Position numbers and translations under genes: made by a program
NCBI RefSeq assembly: GCF_001468135.1
Contig: NZ_LNYU01000016.1
Location: 1 to 45,082 of the forward strand
Direction: 5' to 3'
Origin: Legionella santicrucis
GTDB taxonomy: Bacteria; Pseudomonadota; Gammaproteobacteria; Legionellales; Legionellaceae
DNA length: 45,082 bases
Shown: positions 41,090-45,082 of the stretch, piece after piece
How positions within the stretch are numbered: the first letter of the stretch is position 1
Layout of the letters: the number at the start of each line of letters is the position of its first letter
The notes under the pieces: generated by a model
Told to the model about the DNA's origin: nothing
Databases searched by the model: none
The model's input: the letters and a program-made list of their open reading frames with translations, nothing else

Positions 41090-42004
41090 TTAAAGATCAG
41101 CTGTAGGACTATTAATATGCCAATTATAAATATAACCATCAATGCTATTAATATGTTTCAGTTGACTTTGTAAAGGCTCATTAGCAAATATTAATAAATG
41201 AAAAACCACATCTTGTTTCGTGCCGCCAAAATCTTCTTCATACCATTCATAGATCTTAGAGGTGATGAGCTTTCCTTCGACAACATGTACTCCTCTAAGA
41301 GAATTGATATAGGTTGTCGCTGCTTGATTCAATTGCTCCTCTAACTTATTGCCCTGATAGGCTTTTCTACTTAAGTTTGGAGCACCGATGGTGGCGTTAT
41401 TTAAAGCATAATGGGTACGAGGATCGTTCCAAATTGCTCTAATAATACGATTATTGATATCATCCAAGGTCAAAGGAGTATTTTTAATAGTGATTAAACT
41501 TGCTCCCCAAGGACCTACACTGAATAAACCTGGAGAAATATTAATTTCTTGAATTGTAGTAATAGGGTAGTAGTTAGCAACAATTTGCACTGTCAAAGCA
41601 TTATAAACATTAATCCAATAAGCGAGTTGTTCATTACGGTTGTAATTATCAATATTGATTTCTGACATGCTTTTTAAATAATTTTTTAATAGATTTAAAT
41701 CTATTTGCGTCATATGGTTATAATCAACGAGATTGATATTTTCGTCATTAGTAATGACACGACGGTTTAGAAAAGTTTGCCAAAGTTGATGATTAATCAC
41801 TTTATACGATAATGGATTATTCACTTCCCATCTAGGCCATAAACTTTTATAAAACGATGCATTTGCTAGCCCTGTAAAGAGGAGCATCAATAAGAGGATG
41901 AGAGATTTCTTTATAAACGTTACTAAAGAGAAATATTGATTTGTCGACTGGGCACTTGAACCCACATGCGATTGCGTGTACGCGCACTTAGAACTCTCTG
42001 GCAT
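41090..42004 (-). CDS. DUF547 domain protein, exported
   Basis: A roughly 304-residue protein with an N-terminal hydrophobic export signal (FIKKSLILLLMLLFTGLANA) followed by a DUF547 domain. Its typical elements are visible: YLKSMSEINIDNYNRNEQLA, YWINVYNALTVQIV, SPGLFSVGPWG, LTLDDINNRIIRAIW, DPRTHYALNNATIGAPNLS and YEWYEEDFGG. The molecular function of DUF547 is not established to my knowledge. The start is uncertain. ATG 42004 has GAGAG nearby and leaves a roughly 30-residue pre-signal segment. An ATG at 42070 would overlap recR by eight bases and lengthen that segment further. Confidence 0.85.
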   Translation of the reverse strand: MPESSKCAYTQSHVGSSAQSTNQYFSLVTFIKKSLILLLMLLFTGLANASFYKSLWPRWEVNNPLSYKVINHQLWQTFLNRRVITNDENINLVDYNHMTQIDLNLLKNYLKSMSEINIDNYNRNEQLAYWINVYNALTVQIVANYYPITTIQEINISPGLFSVGPWGASLITIKNTPLTLDDINNRIIRAIWNDPRTHYALNNATIGAPNLSRKAYQGNKLEEQLNQAATTYINSLRGVHVVEGKLITSKIYEWYEEDFGGTKQDVVFHLLIFANEPLQSQLKHINSIDGYIYNWHINSPTADL

Positions 42005-42062
42005 CTTTCTCTCTGTTGTGAGTTTCCAAAAGAGTCTCATATACTTGTTACGGCATACTGTT

Positions 42063-42656
42063 TTAAACATGAATTATTGCTCTGTTACGAAGAGCGTTTC
42101 CTATAGTGTTACCATCCAAAAACTCTAATTCTCCGCCTGATGGTATACCATGTGCCAATTGAGTCATATTTACTGGCTGATCACGCAAGAGCTGATGAAT
42201 AAAATGAATGGTGGTTTGTCCTTCTACACTAGGACTCAACGCTAATATTACTTCTTTAATATTTTCTTGAATGATAAGCCTTTTAAGTCGTGGTAATCCT
42301 ATGTCATCTGGTCCTAATCCATCAAGTGGAGAGATTTTCCCCATAAGGACGAAATATTTACCTTGAAAGGCATTACTTTGCTCTATAGCAGATACATCAG
42401 CTGGACTTTCTACTACACAAAGTAAAGAGGCATCTCTATCTGTGTTTTGGCAGATTGCACAAAGATTTTTCTCTGTGTAATTAGCACACCGTTCGCAGTG
42501 CTGTATTTGATTCATTGCTTGCTCCAAGCAAGAAGCAAGGAGCAATCCTCGCTGTCGTTGATGTTGGAGCAAGTGAAAAACCATACGCTGCGCAGATTTT
42601 GGGCCTACGCCTGGAAGACAGCGGAGTGCTTCGACCAAGCGGGTTAAAATATCCAT
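42063..42656 (-). CDS. recR: Recombination protein RecR
   Basis: A 197-residue partner of RecF/RecO in loading RecA at gaps. The helix-hairpin-helix region contains LRCLPGVGPKSAQRMVFHLL (about residues 11-30). The four-Cys zinc finger is C54, C57, C66 and C69 (CERCANYTEKNLCAIC), and the Toprim domain contains LLCVVESPADVSAIEQ and PLDGLGPDDI. The length matches E. coli (201). It lies eight bases after ybaB in the dnaX-ybaB-recR cluster, as in E. coli. Confidence 0.95.
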   Translation of the reverse strand: MDILTRLVEALRCLPGVGPKSAQRMVFHLLQHQRQRGLLLASCLEQAMNQIQHCERCANYTEKNLCAICQNTDRDASLLCVVESPADVSAIEQSNAFQGKYFVLMGKISPLDGLGPDDIGLPRLKRLIIQENIKEVILALSPSVEGQTTIHFIHQLLRDQPVNMTQLAHGIPSGGELEFLDGNTIGNALRNRAIIHV

Positions 42657-42664
42657 GCTTAGGA

Positions 42665-43009
42665 TTATTCCTTATCGCCCTTATCGCCACCCATTAAGTC
42701 AGTAGGAATATTAAGGCCCGCAGTTAATTGGCTGATTTTTTCTTTAGATGCTTTTTCAATTTTTCGTACGGCATCGTTAATAGCTGCAGCTACTAAATCT
42801 TCGAGCATTTCTACATCCTCTTCCATCATGGATGGTTTAATTTTCACTTCAGTTGCATCATGTCGGCCATTCATTTTAATTACTACCATGCCACCGCCAG
42901 CTTCACCGGTAACTACTAATTGGCTTAATTGCTGTTGCGCTTCTTGCATACGTTGTTGCATTTTTTGCGCTTCTTTCATTAGGTTACCAAGATTTTGATT
43001 CATATCCAT
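42665..43009 (-). CDS. ybaB: YbaB/EbfC-family nucleoid-associated protein
   Basis: A 114-residue DNA-binding protein forming a tweezer-like dimer. Typical features are a first helix rich in Gln and Lys ([20 protein letters not shown]), the strand [20 protein letters not shown], and [20 protein letters not shown]. The start at 43009 has GAGG nine bases upstream. Between dnaX and recR. Confidence 0.94.
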   Translation of the reverse strand: MDMNQNLGNLMKEAQKMQQRMQEAQQQLSQLVVTGEAGGGMVVIKMNGRHDATEVKIKPSMMEEDVEMLEDLVAAAINDAVRKIEKASKEKISQLTAGLNIPTDLMGGDKGDKE

Positions 43010-43048
43010 TTGTTAGGACCTCATATGTTTAGGGTTAAATCGCATATA

Positions 43049-44698
43049 TTATAAGTCATCTTTTAATGAGACAATAGAATTTTTGACCAATTCAGCTGAA
43101 AATTCTTGCTGAAGTTGCTGGAAAATAGGGTCATTAAGTAATGCATTCTCAGCATTTTTCTGTTTTTGTTGCATTATTTGTTCTTTTTGTTGAGCAGGGG
43201 ATGCCTGAACTGACTCATCACTGTTTAGATTTATTTTTACTTGATCTTTATAATATTGGCTTAATGCATTTTCAATCCGAGTAAGTACTGTTGGTGTAAA
43301 AAGAGATTGATGCCCTTTAGCTACACGTAAAGTGATTTCGCGACCTTCTTTTGCAATGAGTTCAGCGTTTTCAACAGCGTTAAGTGCTAAACCAGTCAGT
43401 TTAAGATCTGGAATAATACTCGACCAACTTCTAGTTTCTTGATGAGTCACTTGCAGGTTCTCATCACTATTTTTCATAGTCGAACTAATAGCCTTGGGTG
43501 CTTTCTCTTCAGCATCTATCTTAGGAGGATTTATCGCTGCTTGCGTATTTGCAGCAGGCGTTTGTTGCTGAGGTAAACTATTCTGGCAGGAAGCTAAAGG
43601 AGGGCGGGCTACTTTAGAAACAGGCCTAAATGTTTGCATACGCAAAAGTGTCATGTTAAAACCAATGCCTAATTCTGGAGCAAGATGCATTTCTTCTCGC
43701 CCTTTTAGTCCAATTTGATAAAATAATTGAATATCTTCAGCTGAAATATGATGAGTAAGATTTATTATTTCTGAGGAGGGATTAATTAAAGGATTATTGT
43801 CACCAACGTTTTGGTAGATGGCTATTTGATGGAGATAATTAAGAAGTTCATCCAAAACATATTGAAAATGCCCTCCTTCAAGAGAAATTTGGTGGCTAAT
43901 TTTTAAGAGCATGGAAGCATTTTGATCTGCCAGTGCTTGAAGTAATTGCAGGGCATAATCCTGTTGGGTATAGCCTAAGAGCATCTTAACATCGTTTGCG
44001 CATAATTGAGTGTCGCAGCCAGCAATGGCTTGATCTAAAAGACTTAATGCATCACGCATACTGCCCCGGGCTGCTTGAGCTAATATCTCTACCGCCTGGG
44101 CTTCAAAATCTAATTGCTCCTCTTTAAGAATTAGCTGCAGCTGTTGACTAATTAGTTCAGAAGTTAAATGCTTCAAATGAAATTGCAGGCAACGAGACAA
44201 GACTGTAATTGGTAATTTTTGTGGATCTGTGGTCGCTAAAATAAATTTAACATGTTCTGGCGGTTCCTCTAGGGTTTTTAGCAGTGCATTAAAACTATGT
44301 TGCGATAGCATGTGTACTTCGTCGATTAAATAAATTTTAAAGCGACCGCTAGTAGGAAGGTATTGTACGTTATCCAGTAAATCACGCGTATCTTCAACAC
44401 GAGTTTTTGAGGCTCCATCAATTTCAATCAGGTCAATAAAGCGACCTTGTTCAATTGCGTAGCATGTTTCACATTGTAAACAGGGCTTAGAGTTAATACC
44501 TTGTTCACAATTTAGTGATTTAGCAAAAATTCGCGCGATACTTGTTTTTCCTACACCACGTGTTCCTGTAAATAAATAGGCATGGTGTAAACGTTGCTGA
44601 TTGAGCGCATTAATTAAGGCGCTTTTAATATGATCTTGTCCAACCAGCTGAGAAAATGTACGTGGTCTCCATTTACGGGCAAGTGCCAGATAGCTCAT
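43049..44698 (-). CDS. dnaX: DNA polymerase III subunit gamma/tau
   Basis: A 549-residue clamp-loader ATPase. Walker A is GTRGVGKTSIAR (about residues 45-56), with the zinc-binding cysteines at C64, C73, C76 and C79 exactly as in E. coli, and Walker B/DExx in YLIDEVHMLS. The sensor-1 region ILATTDPQKLPITVLSRC follows. The C-terminal third is Gln/Ala/Pro-rich and variable and ends in a short tau-specific part. No A-AAA-AAG-type slip site was found, so a programmed frameshift for gamma is not supported here. It starts 22 bases after the ffs RNA gene. Confidence 0.95.
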   Translation of the reverse strand: MSYLALARKWRPRTFSQLVGQDHIKSALINALNQQRLHHAYLFTGTRGVGKTSIARIFAKSLNCEQGINSKPCLQCETCYAIEQGRFIDLIEIDGASKTRVEDTRDLLDNVQYLPTSGRFKIYLIDEVHMLSQHSFNALLKTLEEPPEHVKFILATTDPQKLPITVLSRCLQFHLKHLTSELISQQLQLILKEEQLDFEAQAVEILAQAARGSMRDALSLLDQAIAGCDTQLCANDVKMLLGYTQQDYALQLLQALADQNASMLLKISHQISLEGGHFQYVLDELLNYLHQIAIYQNVGDNNPLINPSSEIINLTHHISAEDIQLFYQIGLKGREEMHLAPELGIGFNMTLLRMQTFRPVSKVARPPLASCQNSLPQQQTPAANTQAAINPPKIDAEEKAPKAISSTMKNSDENLQVTHQETRSWSSIIPDLKLTGLALNAVENAELIAKEGREITLRVAKGHQSLFTPTVLTRIENALSQYYKDQVKINLNSDESVQASPAQQKEQIMQQKQKNAENALLNDPIFQQLQQEFSAELVKNSIVSLKDDL

Positions 44699-44720
44699 AT
44701 TAATGTTTCATATGTTGGGT

Positions 44721-44830
44721 GGCAGCTCTAAGAGCCGCACTTCGGCGCTCGAATCAATCGTTACCGCTGCTCCCTTCCGGGCCTGACGGGGTTCACAATC
44801 TATCGCCGCGAAGGGACCAATAGAGCCACC
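44721..44830 (-). ncRNA. ffs: Signal recognition particle 4.5S RNA
   Basis: Minus-strand RNA of about 110 bases. The conserved apical domain reads GTCAGGCCCGGAAGGGAGCA, with the GGAAG tetraloop region and the asymmetric loop AGCAGC. The ends GGTGGCTCTA and TAGAGCTGCC pair to close the long hairpin. It binds Ffh to form the SRP for co-translational membrane targeting. Position next to dnaX is a familiar arrangement. Exact ends are approximate. Confidence 0.93.
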
Positions 44831-44949
44831 ATAGTTGAATCGCGAAGATTAGCAAAAAAAAAGGGGAATAGCCAGCCCTATAAAAAATTATTTAAGTATC
44901 AAGCTTGCATTTTCAACATTATGTACTACATTAATATACGTTGTCTTAT

Positions 44950-45029
44950 TGAAAATTAAAAATTAAACGTAAAATATTTTATAAAAAAATGCAGAAAGTG
45001 TTTGACACTGAGCCTGAAATGAGTAGAAT
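44950..45029 (+). promoter_or_regulatory. Strong promoter with AT-rich upstream element, probably an rRNA operon promoter
   Basis: TTGACA (45002-45007) and TAGAAT (45024-45029) with a 16-base spacer follow an A/T-only-like stretch at about 44950-44988 that resembles an UP element. Downstream is a leader-like sequence whose last bases, GACAAACTGTG, resemble the E. coli 16S leader GACAATCTGTGTGGGCACT after boxA. The 16S gene itself would lie beyond the right edge and is not visible. The assignment is therefore inferred. Confidence 0.65.
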
Positions 45030-45082
45030 ACGCAGCACACCTTGAGGGTGAAGTTCATTAAGAAGAGAGAAGACAAACTGTG

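Noticed and set aside
42447..42697. ORFs opposite recR on both strands
   Set aside because: Shadows of recR, whose zinc finger and Toprim motifs are complete.
43049..44698. Programmed -1 frameshift in dnaX producing gamma
   Set aside because: No A-AAA-AAG-like slippery heptamer in the correct frame with a downstream stem was found; A-rich codons in the C-terminal part are not in slip phase.

Overview
The window is an AT-rich chromosomal segment from a gammaproteobacterium, most likely Legionella or a close relative. The evidence is the block rlmE-ftsH-folP-glmM-tpiA-secG-tRNA-Leu-nuoA..N-tRNA-fMet-rimP-nusA-infB-rbfA-truB-rpsO-pnp, the separate nuoC and nuoD genes, the recR-ybaB-dnaX-ffs cluster and the low GC content. 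The genus is inferred from remembered gene order and protein style; no database search was run. Most of the window is conserved housekeeping DNA. The less ordinary material sits at the left end (1-2700) and in 34.7-42 kb.

Layout. 1-2700: the 5' part of a Gly/Trp/His-repeat lipoprotein (minus strand), a solitary periplasmic solute-binding protein, and an unrecognised four-helix membrane protein. 2704-4363 (minus): hda, pgsA (ATGA overlap) and yhbY. 4505-10592 (plus): rlmE, ftsH, folP, glmM, tpiA and secG. 10659-25751: tRNA-Leu(GAG), the complete 14-gene complex I operon nuoA-N, then initiator tRNA-Met followed by a strong terminator. 26025-34597: rimP-nusA-infB-rbfA-truB-rpsO-pnp, the transcription/translation/RNA-decay operon. 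34.7-42 kb: folE and a HIT protein (minus), ppa (plus), a cupin/JmjC-like gene broken by one in-frame TAA, a CNNM/CBS (CorC-type) membrane protein, an atypical OmpR-type regulator, a 57-residue small ORF with a strong ribosome-binding site beside a long hairpin, and a DUF547 protein. 42.06-44.83 kb (minus): recR, ybaB, dnaX and the SRP 4.5S RNA gene. The right edge carries a plus-strand TTGACA/TAGAAT promoter with an AT-rich upstream element and a leader-like stretch, read here as the start of an rRNA operon whose 16S gene lies outside the window.

How the genes work together. The central block couples protein quality control and membrane biogenesis (ftsH, secG), folate and cell-wall precursor supply (folP, glmM), respiration (nuo) and the translation-initiation/RNA-turnover machinery (nusA, infB, rbfA, truB, rpsO, pnp). 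Compared with Escherichia coli, where leuU and metY are adjacent between secG and rimP, the whole nuo operon lies between the two tRNA genes.

No insertion sequence, prophage, CRISPR array or obvious new defence system was found. The best candidates for a closer look are the phospho-site-less response regulator, the 57-residue small ORF with its 3' hairpin, the nonsense-interrupted cupin/JmjC gene, the unrecognised four-helix membrane protein, the C1/U72 end of the initiator tRNA and the structured intergenic element after ppa.
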